A model generated the notes under the pieces. It saw nothing but the letters and a program-made list of their open reading frames with translations, had not been told where the DNA came from and ran no database searches. Shown here piece by piece: positions 12,501 through 24,500 of a DNA stretch of 64,000 bases (positions are counted from its first letter, which is position 1; each line of letters begins with the position of its first letter). The stretch covers positions 23,637,501 through 23,701,500 of the forward strand of contig JAVHKY010000003.1 of NCBI GenBank assembly GCA_035079385.1, written 5' to 3'. The DNA comes from Aspidiotus rigidus. Its lineage: Eukaryota > Arthropoda > Insecta > Hemiptera > Diaspididae. The position numbers and the translations under genes were made by a program.

Positions 12501-15500
12501 ACTCTAACGTGTATACGCATCCTCGATCCAAGACGTCATAACCAATCAGCAATTGAGAATTTCTGTCCGGCTTTTCACTCGCCAAACTGAACATCTTATA
12601 TTCTTGCCTCTCTCATTTCACTCTCTCCATCCTGCAATTCAAATTCCTACTGTTGACTGATTCTTTTTCATCGCTCATGTCGAACTTTCTCCCAGTCTCA
12701 TCATCGATCGTGATTGAGCTTGTACACTCCGCTCAAGCTTCCTTTGTCTTTCTCCTCCATCTGTTCGTTGCTCATTCTGGTCACCATCGGTGAATTGTTA
12801 GGGTCACATTTACATCATAACCACTGAGCGCCTTTATCACCTTATTCGTGTACTTTGCTATGATGGTATTGATCCGGAGGACTTCCTCACTCTTTATTCC
12901 ATTTTCTCAAGGACTCCCATGATTACGCTTCTTGAGCAGCCGTCGGCTACCTACTATCTCAGATTCTTTCCTCTTTGCTTCATTGTTCTTCAGGACAGAA
13001 ATTGCTCGGTAGCATTAGTTTTAACTTGTGCTTGCGGTGGTGGTAGAAGTCGTTTGGGGTAATGGGGCGATGTGTTCGCTTCCTGTAGATTTTGTATACT
13101 ATCCTGTTGAGTGTTTTGTTCAAATAGTTGACGATCTCATTGCCCCTTTCCACCGGAACTTTGATACTTTCATTCATCACATTCGTTTCTAGGAGGAATT
13201 GGTCACTCGTCTTTAGGATATCTTCTACGTGTATAGCCCAGCCTTCGATCCAGTTTCTCAACTTGCTACCTTTCAGTATCTTGTTTCCCATGTCATTCAT
13301 GAACATTAATGCCAGTTTCGGTGACCCGTCAGTTTTTTTTTCCTGGCTGTAGAACTTGTTAATGAATCGACAGTGGTTCTGGTCCACGATCTCTTCCTTT
13401 ATTTTTGCGTACTTCAGCCTTGAATATTGAAAAATTGATTTACAATCAACCCTCTTTGTATTCAATCCGCGTCAACTTAATTTTTGGCTAGGATATCCTT
13501 AGATTACTGGTATTTCTGTGTATAGCATTATTTTCTTCTTCATTGTGTGTCTTCCGTGTAGGTAACTGATCGAATTCCACGTGGTTAAGGTTCAGACTTC
13601 TCAAGTTATTCTTTTTTTTTTTTTAGTTTACGTCGTTTTTTCTTCTATACGTGCTGGCTTTCTTTTCTTTTATAGAAACATGGATATAAATTCAGAAGAG
13701 GAAAACCCATAAATACGTGTTTGAACTTCACGATTTTGTATAACAAAAAACACGTGTCGTTTCTTCTCTAAGTATTCAATTTTCTATTTCATATTCGTTT
13801 TCATAATTCTTTCGAATTTTTCATCATCATTCTGTGTATAGAAAATGTGTTTTTTTTTTTCACTCTGTCTCGTGAAATCCTGTCAGCTGTTGGCTATTAA
13901 AGAATATTTGTGCGTACCAGGTACTACAAGTGGTTGCTTATATTTTCCCCTTCAAATTTATTTGGTGACGGAGAAAAATGAATTATTTTCCTTTTTTTTC
14001 CCCGTATTTTTGCTGTGCTGTCATTCCCAGAATGACCCTTGAAATGATTATGTGTCGGTAATGATTGGAAAACGGATTATAATATGAATACACTATGTTA
14101 TTCATGTAAATAAGAGTTTTCACCTTCACATCGATAGTCTGTCGACAAAGTTCTAAATCGATAATCCTATATTCACCGGCGTCAATATAACTTACTCGTA
14201 TTCTCGTGTGACGTTTCTATTGGCGTACTAGAAATGAAAGGCAAAGATATTTCTCAGTAAAAAAGATGAAGTATCTCCATTTTGTGTCGAATCATTAACC
14301 TTTTGAACGTTACAACAATGCCTCGATCGTTTCTGGCGGTTCCAAAAAAAAATCTACTTCAATTTTAAAGGGTTCTCGAAATTTGTGTCGTTCGGCAATA
14401 GTCAAGGTAATCTGGTTATTTGGAGGCCGAATCATTTCGTCGTGTCAACGCACCATGAAATTCTCGAAGTACCGTCGTAAAATGACGAGACTTCTTCGAT
14501 TTTCAAGAATTTAGTTTATTCAACTTTTTTTCATTTATTATGTCGTTCTTATTCAGGGACGAATGTAAAATGTTGTATAATAACTATGTATTACGGTTAA
14601 ATACCATGTCCAATCTGCTAAAACATCAGCTACACGTACAGTTTTTGATTGGTTTACGGTGCGCGAAAGACAATCAAAAAATTTCGAATGATTTTTCCCT
14701 TAAAGACGCATGTGGTGTTGACAACCAGCTTGCCATCTTGTTTCACAAATCCTATCTCCAGAAAAGAGTAAAAGTTGCTAGGAGAAAAAAAATCCTTATC
14801 TTGCTCTCCTCATTTTGACTAAAGCTATCAGCAATATGACTTCGTATTTAAACTTAATTGCCATCCAATAAGTACAGAGATTTTCATTACCAGTCAATGA
14901 AATATTGAATTATAAGATTGCACAAATGTGTGGAGATATGAATGGACGAGACCAAAGTGTTTTATTCCATATCAAAAATAACTTCTAAAGACTATCGATT
15001 TTTCAGGGACAGTCTTCAGTTCACTGAAGAGAAGGGAATGGACAGATAGTTGATAGGGGTCTAGTAATATCTACTAGTTGAGAAAGGGAATGACGTATGC
15101 GGGTGGAAGACTCGTCAAACGAGTCCACAAGTTGAAATAAAGTCGAGTATTTTGGAAATGATTTTTAAAATTCGTTCATGTGTCTAGTAAAAATTGAAAA
15201 TTTTCGAATTCTAGTTTCGGTGCCCACCAAATGTTCTGTCGTTTCTTTTGTATTCAAATAAGTACTCGGGCTACGTGGATTTGAATGAAATGGAAGTACG
15301 TAAAGTTGACTAGGGAAACTAACGAACGAGTGGTTGAATTAATAAAGCAAAGGAACGGAGAAACAAATTATAACTGGAGGAAAACTTTATGAAAGCTAAC
15401 TTTTTTTTTGTAGAGCGTGTAAATTAATTTTTCGTTCACTTGTAGGTAAGAAAAAAAGTTTGTTCGAAGAAAGCGATTCCGAAATTCTTGTTTTGAACTT

Positions 15501-18500
15501 CAAGATTGAAAGACGCTCGTGATGTTGTGCAAGAATTGATAGCGCAAATTCAGATATACAGTATAACAGTCGTCTGATTATTTTTGTACAATTTTGTGAA
15601 ATAACTTACAACCTCCTATGACGCAACTTTTCTCTATTTTCATTTGAATTCTTCCTGTCGTGACTTTCTTTTCAATTTATATAGTATAGTTTCGAAAATT
15701 GGACATTCTTCACAGTTTACTATCGTTTGCAAAGATATAGCGACCTGGAGGAGGAGATCTCTCTAAATGAGGTGCCACATATGCATAAGCCAATCTAATC
15801 AGTACTGAGCTGAACTTGAGGAAAATTTTTCCAAGTTCGATCAATGGTCGATTTCGATTATGGAGTGCGATTTTGTTTATATCTTAGAAGATGAAATTTT
15901 TCCAAATTACTAATTTAGGTCGGAATTCTTTTGCACTCTTTAGGACCACGATTTGCTGTTTACATAATTATGTCGTTCAAAAATCGAATTTGACGTCATA
16001 CAGTGAGTTACAGTTGGCAAGAATACCAGTTTTGGTTTTTACAAAACTCTTGACTCGGTTGAATTCCATGAGAAGAACATAGGGAGCGAAGATTATTTAG
16101 TAACTACAAGAGAACCCTACCACGAATGGAGGTTATAATTAAAGATGATAATTTACAAAGTCCCTAGCACTCGTTCATAAACTTTTGGTATTGAGAAATT
16201 TCTTATATATTATTAAAAATAAGAGTAAATTTGCTCCCAGTGTTTTTCGTATGAAGGTCAAGAGGCTCGAAAGCATTATACAGGCAACAATTTACAACTA
16301 TGTCTGACGATGCCAGGACGGCGAAAAGGCTGTCACTTCTCTCGATTATGTAAATTTTATGCGGTTTAGCAATTTATTTGTTTGTGATCCTTAACATTGA
16401 TTTGAGCCCTCCGCCCTCGGATACGTACCTCCTTAACAAGACCGGAGCCCTGCTTGCCCTCCGAAACTGCAATTTGTTGATCCCTTTGTATATTTAGCTC
16501 AGAAGTCGAAATTTTTCCAATCCTCTAAACTGGGTACGAGTTGCCACCCCTTGAGAACAACTCAACTAGTTAAAACGCCTCCTTCCTCAAACCCACAACT
16601 TGTTTTCCATGTGCATGGCTTCGAGTTCCAAAAATAGGACAGGAGCCTCCGTTTCGGTTATTTATAGTCACATTTGAAAATTTTTCAAGTCCCTCGAATG
16701 AATCAGAGCGTCGCGCGTGGGCCGTCCGCCCTCTCCCCTAGTGATCAAGGTGGTGGACATTTTCCCCCGAGTAACCTAAAAAAAAAAAGGTTTCTGTCAA
16801 AATAAAAAAATTGACCAGATAATCTCACAACCCCCTTCCCCTCCCTCCGTTGGCAACGGTATTGCATTCATAAAAGTTGAAACGTTCAAGTATCTTCTTT
16901 GCAAAGGCAGACTGACAGATTGTCACATTCCCAGTGTCTGATCTGTTAATTTCGAGACCAAGATAAAAACTAGCTTTCTTCGATACAATCTTGAATTCAT
17001 TCTTCAATTCTTGAAGAAATGACTGTAAGTCTTCTTCTTGACTAGCAGCGACTAATCCATCGTCCACGTAGAGTACCAAAAAGATTTTTTTCTCGTTTTT
17101 CTCTCGAATATAGATGGATCTTCTTTACTGGGTTCAAAATTGAGGTTTTGTAAATAGGCTCCAATTCGTTTATTCCAACAGCGAGGAGCTTGTTTCAGGC
17201 CGTATAAACTCCTAATAAGTCTACAGACTTTGTCGCTTCCATCTTCATAACCGTCAGGTTGTTTCATATATATGGCTTCTTCTAGTTCGCTAAATACAAA
17301 AGCTGTAGATACATCAAATTGGGCCAAATGCATATTTTTGCTTGCTGCTGTGCTTAGAAGTAGCCGTACAGTCGTCATTCTTGCTACGGGACTGAATATT
17401 TGATTAAAGTCAATACCCTTTCTTTGACTGAATCCTTTGATAACAAGTCTTGCTTTGTACTTGTCAATACTTCCGTCGAGATTCATTTTTATTCTAAAGG
17501 TCCATCTACATGGCAGAGCCTTGGCGACGATCGGAGGAGAAGAACAATGTATTAAGATTGGCTAAACGAGAAATCACGGTGTGAATCATAGACCAGTTCG
17601 ATCAGGCCATCCTCCGGAATGAACGAGTTGAGTACAGTGATACCGTCAGTGTTGCGATGACGCATTATCTCTATATACTCGAGGGCGATGCGGTTTCGGT
17701 ACGAATTCTCCTTATGGAGGAGCTTTTCGGATCCCTCGCGGAAGCTGTGGCCACTGTTTATCAAATGATCTGCAAAAGCTGACTCCCCTAAGCGTTCCTT
17801 CTCCCAAGACTTCAGGTGCTCAGCTACTCTAACTTTCATTTGGCGGAATTGACACGGTCCGAAACGTTACGGCTCGACATAATGACAGACCCAAAGAGTA
17901 GAGTAAACGAAAAAACCAATTACAAAGACCGCAGATATAAAGGAGAAGATGCGAGATCTTTCGGTTAACAAACCATCATCGGGCAAAGTTAGAACGCCAC
18001 TGACCCAGATACGACTCATAAAACAGAATACCAACGAGATCAGGATTGAACGAGCGAGCCCTCGCGAGGTGACTCAAACTCGTAGACCAATTCAACTAAA
18101 CCTTCGTCGGGAAACTCCATAAAATTTACTACAGAAATTGGAGGTTCTTCCATAAACTTTCTGGATCTCACTATCTCTGATAGAGATGGGGACCATGAAT
18201 TTGCGATATTCAGGAACGAAAGACAACGATTTTTTACGTTACGGGAAACTATAACAGGAGGGGGGTAGTTAGTAGATGAGAATACAAGCGAAAAATTTGG
18301 TCACCTCGTCGGGATCCGAACCCGAGACCTTTCGCTTGCCGGGCGACTGCTCTAACCGCTGAGCTACGAGGAGATCAAATGATTTCGCTTAAATTCTCAA
18401 ATACCAACGACGAGAACAAGTACGTCACTGCCCGCAACGGCGATAAACACTCATAGAGTGTATTTTTGAGGGAGCAAGAACTAGCTTGCATCAAACCTCA

Positions 18501-21500
18501 ACGAATATAAACCTGACTAAGGAAGAACAACGAAAGACAACGATTTTTTACGTTACGGGAAACTATACCCCCCTCCTGTTATAGTTTCCCGTAACGTAAA
18601 AAATCGTTGTCTTTCGTTGTTCTTCCTTAGTCAGGTTTATATTCGTTGAGGTTTGATGCAAGCTAGTTCTTGCTCCCTCAAAAATACACTCTATGAGTGT
18701 TTATCGCCGTTGCGGGCAGTGACGTACTTGTTCTCGTCGTTGGTATTTGAGAATTTAAGCGAAATCATTTGATCTCCTCGTAGCTCAGCGGTTAGAGCAG
18801 TCGCCCGGCAAGCGAAAGGTCTCGGGTTCGGATCCCGACGAGGTGACCAAATTTTTCGCTTGTATTCTCATCTACTAACTACCCCCCTCCTGATATTCAG
18901 GAAGGATACTTCGACCGATACAGTTGTCCACGGATCGTCCTTCTGTCCATTTTCTCATAAGATCGCTGCCTTCAATAGTTATATTCATCGACTGACTAGA
19001 ATTCCGCTAAGTCAACCAGCTTTCCAAAAGGAGCTGGCGACCATTAAGCACTTGGCCGCTGTGAATGAGGTCAACTTGGACATAAACGAAAAAACGAATA
19101 CTCTAAAGGGAGAGTAAACAAATGCAAACCGCAGAAAATAAAAACGAAGGGAGCGCTTTCGGTTAAACAGCCATCTTCAGACCTGAAATGAAAGCAACTC
19201 TCGTTCGGACGATCTTAATACCTCTTCCTTCTCATTCGTTCGTCAGTTGCTTTCATTTCAGGTCTGAAGATGGCTGTTTAACCGAAAGCGCTCCCTTCGT
19301 TTTTATTTTCTGCGGTTTGCATTTGTTTACTCTCTCTTTAGAGTATTCGTTTTTTCGTTTATGATGGATAGCCGTAACCTTAAGGAACGGATTCGTTTAA
19401 TAGTCAACTTGGACATTGACCGTATGGTCCGTAAAAAACTTACGAGGAAGGGCCTTGATTCTACCACTTCCCTCCCCCGCGATCTGAGTGGTAATAATAA
19501 TAAGAGATTACGTTGGATCAAGCTCCCGTTTTTGGGTGAGTTTTCATCCAAGCTGACTCGTGTCCTCCGCCCCTTTGGCTTCAGGCCTGCTTTTTATAAC
19601 CTCACTACTGTGAAGGGTTTGTTTGTTAGGCTAAAGGACCCCATCCCGCGGGGGGAGAGGAGCGGGGTGTACAAATTGGAGTGCAAGGATTGTAACGGCG
19701 TATACATAGGCGAGACGGGTCGCCAGCTTGGAATTCGAGTAGAGGAGCACCTTAAGGCCTGGAAGAAAGGTAATTTGGGTGATTCGGCCTTTGCGGACCA
19801 CCTTATCTCCAGTGGTCATAGTTTCAAGGAAGGTTCGGCTACCCTTCTCCACAAGGAGAATTCTTACTTCAAGCGCGTTGCGATGGAAAATATCGAAATA
19901 GTGCGTCATCTGAACAGTGACGATATTACCGTACTCAACAGGTATTTTCCCGAAGAATGTTTAGTTGAATTGGTCTACGAGTTTGAGTCACCTCGCGAGG
20001 GCTCGCTCGTTCAATCCTGATCTCGTTGGTATTCTGTTTTATGAGTCGTATCTGGGTCAGTGGCGTTCTAACTTTGCCCGATGATGGTTTGTTAACCGAA
20101 AGATCTCGCATCTTCTCCTTTATATCTGCGGTCTTTGTAATTGGTTTTTTCGTTTACTCTACTCTTTGGGTATTCTGTCATTTCATTTGGCGGCTGGTCT
20201 CACCAATATAAAAGCCTCCACAATCCCCACATTCCAACTTATGAACACCACTCCTCTCACCAATGGGTATGGGGTCCTTCAGTCTCACAAACAACCCCTT
20301 AACTGTTGTAGGGTTGTAGAACGCGGGTCTGAAGCCAAACGGGCGGAGGGCCCGACCCAATTGGAGGGAGAACTTCCCCAGAAAAGGGAGACTGATCCAA
20401 CGCAACCGGCGATCACGGATCATATCTCGGGGGAGGGAGGTGGTGGAATCAAGAATGCTCCTTGTAACTTTCCTCCGAACCATCACGTCAACGTCGACAT
20501 TGACCCCATTCACTCTAGCCAGGTGTTTCATTGTGAGTACTTCTTTCTTAAAAGCATACTGACTCAACGAAATACGAGTCAGTCTGGAAACTAGGCTATG
20601 AAATGCAGCCATCTTGTGAGCAACAGGACCGAACGAACCACCGTGGACTAAATCATCGGTCGTAGTATCTTTCCTGTAAATTCCAAACTCATGGATACCG
20701 TCTACAATAGAGATCGATAAATCGGAACTATTAATGGAAAATACCCCTATTTCCAACGTAAATTTGATGGAAGGGTACCAGGAATTGAGATACCTCAGAA
20801 ACTCACCAAGGAGATCTGGGTGACCAGTCCACATAGGACATCATCAACGTACCTGTGCCAATAGTGAATATGATTGAGTAACACCTGGTTCGAGGAAAAA
20901 AGGTCAAGTTCAAACTTAGACATGAAAACTTGGGAGATTGGAGAGCCTAAAGGTGATCCAATAGGGATCCCTACTTCATCAGGGAACTCGAAAAATTTCC
21001 CTTCAAATTTGCAGTAGTTAGGGGACCAGCAGGTATTCAGAAGATCGAAAAATTCCTGAAGCTCATTGTGAGGAATGTTGGCTCTGACGAGTAGCTCACC
21101 CATCCGCTGGATAGTAGCAGCCTTGGGAATATTCGGGAACAAACCAACAACATCAAAAGAGCAGATGGTCGTTCCCGGGGGAAGACTTACACCCTTCAGG
21201 ACATCAGTTAAAGAGGCCGAATTCAAAACCGAATGAGGAGATTCAAAATCAATGCGATTTTTGAACCATCGGTCAAGGAATTTGGCAAGGAGGTAAGTGG
21301 GGGAGGAGACGAAGGAAACAACGGGTCGCATCGGAGTATTGTTCTTATGCACTTTAGGCAGCCCGTTAAGGAGGGGGGTGTGGGGTTAGGAACAAAGAGG
21401 GCTTTTTCAGAGCAGGTGTCTTGATAATAGCCTCACTCCTGTTGATGACACTCCTAATTTCTTTGACGTGCTTCGGGAAGCTGAAATCCTCACTCTCTTG

Positions 21501-24500
21501 AGCACCACACTGCTGGAGGACCTCGTGGACCTTGGAAGAATAGGCGGATTTCTCCATCACCACAACAGCATTTCCCTTGTCCGCCTTAGTGACGATTAAA
21601 TCTCCTTCTTTAAACCTTGAATCACTCCTTCCAATTTATCACTCATGCGGGGGAGGGGGTTATTGCGGACTATCTCGGTACAAACTTTCTGGGTATTAAA
21701 ACCAGGGCCAATCTTAACAGCAAGATCCGCAATAACATTAGCCAAGGTTTCATCTTTCTTGGGAGGAGGTAGACTAAATTTCAAACCTTTCTCAAGGAGG
21801 GCTGTTTCATCACCATTGAACACTACCTGACTATTATTTATGAGGGGGGGGGGGGTGGAATTTATGAACGTCAACAGCATCACTCGACCCTTCCTCAACC
21901 ACATCACCATTAACCCTCATTAGAGAGGACAACTTCTTATTTTTAACAGGGAACCTGTTTTATGGGGGGCTATTTGAGAAATCTGGCGTGCGCCGTCCGC
22001 CGTGCGCCGTGCGCCGTCCAGCGAAAAACTTAGAAAAATTTTGACTCTCGGGAATATATGATAGGAGGGGGACTTAGAAAAATTTCGACTCTCGAGCCAT
22101 ATATGATAGGAGGGGGGATTAGAAAAATTTTGACTCTCGAGAATATATGATAGGAGGGGGACTTAGAAAAATTTCGACTCTCGAGCCATATATGATAGGA
22201 GGGGGGATTAGAAAAATTTTGACCCTCGAGCCATATATGATAGCAGAGGGACTTAGGAAAATTTCGACTCTCGAGCTATATATGATAGGAGGTGGACTTA
22301 GAAAAATTTTGACTCTCGAGCCATATATGATAGGAGGGGGGCTTAGAAAAATTTTGACTCTCGAGCCATATATGATAGCAGAGGGACTTGGAAAAATTTC
22401 GACTCTCGAGCCATATATGATAGGAGAGGGACTTAGAAAAAATTTCGAATCTGAAGCTATACATGATAGAAGAGGGACTTGGAAAACTTTTGACTCTCGA
22501 GCTGTATATGATAGGGGACAGGTTTTCCCAAGTCTCCCTCCTATCATAAAAATTACGGCTTCCTTAACGAAGTTAAACGGGGAACGCAGGGAACCTGTTT
22601 TATGATTCGAATGAGATTTGGTATTGAAAATTCAAGGAAGCCTAGATCATATATAGCTCGACAGTCGAAATTTTTCCAAGTCCCCCTTCTATCATATATA
22701 GCTCGAGAGTCGAAATTTTTCTAAGTTCCCCTCCTATCATCTATAGCTCGAGAGTCGAAATTTTTTCTAAGTCCCCCTCCTATCATATATAGCTCGAGAG
22801 TCGAAATTTTTCCAAGTCCCTCTCCTATCATATATGGCTCGAGAGTCGAAATTTTTCTAAGTTCCCCTCCTATCATCTATAGCTCGAGAGTCGAAATTTT
22901 TTCTAAGTCCCCCTCCTATCATATATAGCTCGAGAGTCGAAATTTTTCCAAGTCCCTCTCCCATCATATATGGCTCGAGAGTCGAAATTTTTCTAAGTCC
23001 ACCTCCTATCATATATAGCTCGAGAGTCGAAATTTTTTCTAAGTCCCCCTCCTATCATATATAGCTCGAGAGTCGAAATTTTTCCAAGTCCCTCTCCCAT
23101 CATATATGGCTCGAGAGTCGAAATTTTTCTAAGTTCCCCTCCTATCATCTATAGCTTGAGAGTCGAAATTTTTCTAAGTCCCTCTCCTATCATATATGGC
23201 TCGAGGGTCGAAATTTTTCTAAGTTTTTCGCTGGACGGCGCACGGCGGACGGCGCACGGCGGACGCCAGATTTCTCAAATAGCCCCCCATAAAATGACGG
23301 CTTCCTTAACGAAGTTAAACGAGGAACGCAGGGAACCTGTTTTATGATTCGAATGAGATTTGGTATTGAAAATTCAAGGAAGCCTAGATCATATATAGCT
23401 CGACAGTCGAAATTTTTCCAAGTCCCTCTCCTATCATATATGGCTCGAGAGTCGAAATTTTTCTAAGTCCCTCTCCTATCATATATGGCTCGAGGGTCGA
23501 AATTTTTCTAAGTTTTCCGCTGGACGGCGCACGGCGGACGGCGGACGGCGGACGGCAGATTTCTCAAATAGCCCCCCATAAAACAGGTTCCCTGTTAATA
23601 GTTCGAGATTTGAGAAAAATTTGGACTTTCAAACTACATTATACTAGGCTTATTTTACGTCTAGGCCTTCTTTATACCAGCTTTATCTAGGTCTAGGCTT
23701 CCTTGAATTTTCAATACCAAATCCTATTTGACTCGTAAAACAGGTTCCCTGCGTTCCTCGTTTAACTTCGTTAAGGAAGCCGTCGTTTTCTTCTCCCTCA
23801 ACTTCACCTCAAACTTCCGACACTTTAAATTGACGTCCCGCATAAAGTAATCATTTCGCGTATATTATGGATAGCCGTAACTTGGAGGAACGGATTCGTT
23901 TAATTCAAAAGTTTCAACTTCTGCCAGCGAGACAAAGTTACCATAATATTCTGATTTTCGAATGTTTTCACGATCACGTAGATATTTTCCGCTACTTTTT
24001 GAATTGCTGCTATCTATTAGTTGTTCTAGTTCATACTCTGCATCCTCGTAATCACTAGAAACCTGAGATGAGTTGCCTGAATTTTCTTGCAAGGACAGTT
24101 TATTTTTTCCTGTGCGAGAAAAGATTCAATGAAAGTGGAAGGTTCGGAAAAGAGACTGGTCCTTAAATTTTCAACCGATGAACTCATAAATGTGGAAGTA
24201 AAAGTCACGAGTTCATAATTAATGAACATTTTGTGAAATTTTATACCCTTACTACAAGTATCAACCATAACAAATCATATTGTGTATAGCTGGCTATTTT
24301 TAAAAAAATACATAATTGTACTGGTCGCAATTTTGTTGCGGTGATGCATATTACTCAAATTATAGAATAAATTTTCTGTGGGAAACATTTTAGTCTATAC
24401 AATACATGAATGTAGAACACGTTTATACGTGTGTTGGCAAAATCTAGTTCAGCTATAGCGATGAGAAGTCGCCACTCAAAATAATATGGTAATTCTAAGA

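Larger units (their letters stand above)
18217..18891. mobile_element. Palindromic non-autonomous element with two head-to-head tRNA-like units
   Basis: Inserted in PLE B with a perfect 12-bp duplication, GATATTCAGGAA, at 18205-18216 and 18892-18903. The body is a near-perfect inverted repeat: arms 18255-18567 and 18580-18892, with a 12-base C-rich spacer. Each arm carries a complete tRNA-like sequence with box A and box B (18301-18373 minus, 18774-18846 plus). Outside the left arm, 18217-18254 repeats the start of the unit (CGATTTTTTACGTTACGGGA), so the unit was present at least partly in tandem. There is no ORF, no poly(A) and no terminal repeat of a DNA transposon. The duplication length and host element suggest it was mobilised by PLE machinery (inference). 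Confidence 0.8.
19084..19402. mobile_element. Short PLE-derived insertion: inverted pseudo-LTR pair plus ORF start codons
   Basis: Flanked by the 14-bp duplication GTCAACTTGGACAT at 19070-19083 and 19403-19416. It has inverted arms, about 19084-19198 and 19247-19360, around a 48-bp spacer, followed by an ATG (19362) and 13 codons (MDSRNLKERIRLI). The same N-terminal codons start at 23867, where they again follow a different upstream sequence. So it is an extreme 3' truncation of a PLE that keeps only an inverted terminal pair and the beginning of the ORF. Each arm contains a hammerhead-like core. Confidence 0.75.
17847..20180 (+). mobile_element. PLE B: 5'-truncated Penelope-like element with an inverted terminal segment
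   Basis: Flanked by the 13-bp duplication at 17834-17846 and 20181-20193. Layout: an inverted copy of the element's own 3' end (about 17862-18116, minus) joined at about 18117 to a plus-strand body starting inside the RT C-terminus and running to the GIY-YIG stop at 20020 and the 3' end near 20180. The inverted pieces match 19944-20180 nearly base for base, including the sequence around GCGAGGGCTCGCTCGTTCAA. This inverted-end plus truncated-body arrangement is typical of Penelope-like insertions. The body is interrupted by two further insertions (18217-18891 and 19084-19402), each with its own target duplication. The left extremity (17847-17862) extends a little beyond the match and contains CCGAAACG. 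Confidence 0.85.
21947..23594. mobile_element. TTAA-flanked element with GC-rich subterminal tracts and convergent minisatellites
   Basis: Terminal inverted repeats start CAGGGAACCTGTTTTATGGG and run about 40 bp to an AAATCTG word, and TTAA flanks both ends. TTAA duplications are typical of piggyBac-type insertion, but the terminus does not match a piggyBac I know and there is no transposase. Inside each terminus is a GC-rich tract made of GCGCCGTCCGCC-like words (about 21987-22022 and 23230-23272, repeated at 23523-23552). The interior is a plus-oriented array at 22055-22515 and a minus-oriented array at 22680-23215, with a further short block at 23395-23510. Two internal copies of another end-like sequence (GGGAACCTGTTTTATGATTC at 22588 and 23331) show that it is composite. 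Confidence 0.65.

Noticed and set aside
22119..22605. Long open frames on both strands (up to 152 codons)
   Set aside because: They are translations of the 43-46-bp minisatellite; the peptide repeats simply mirror the DNA units.
22055..23515. CRISPR-like array
   Set aside because: Units are adjacent tandem repeats without unique spacers, occur in both orientations, and the genome is eukaryotic.
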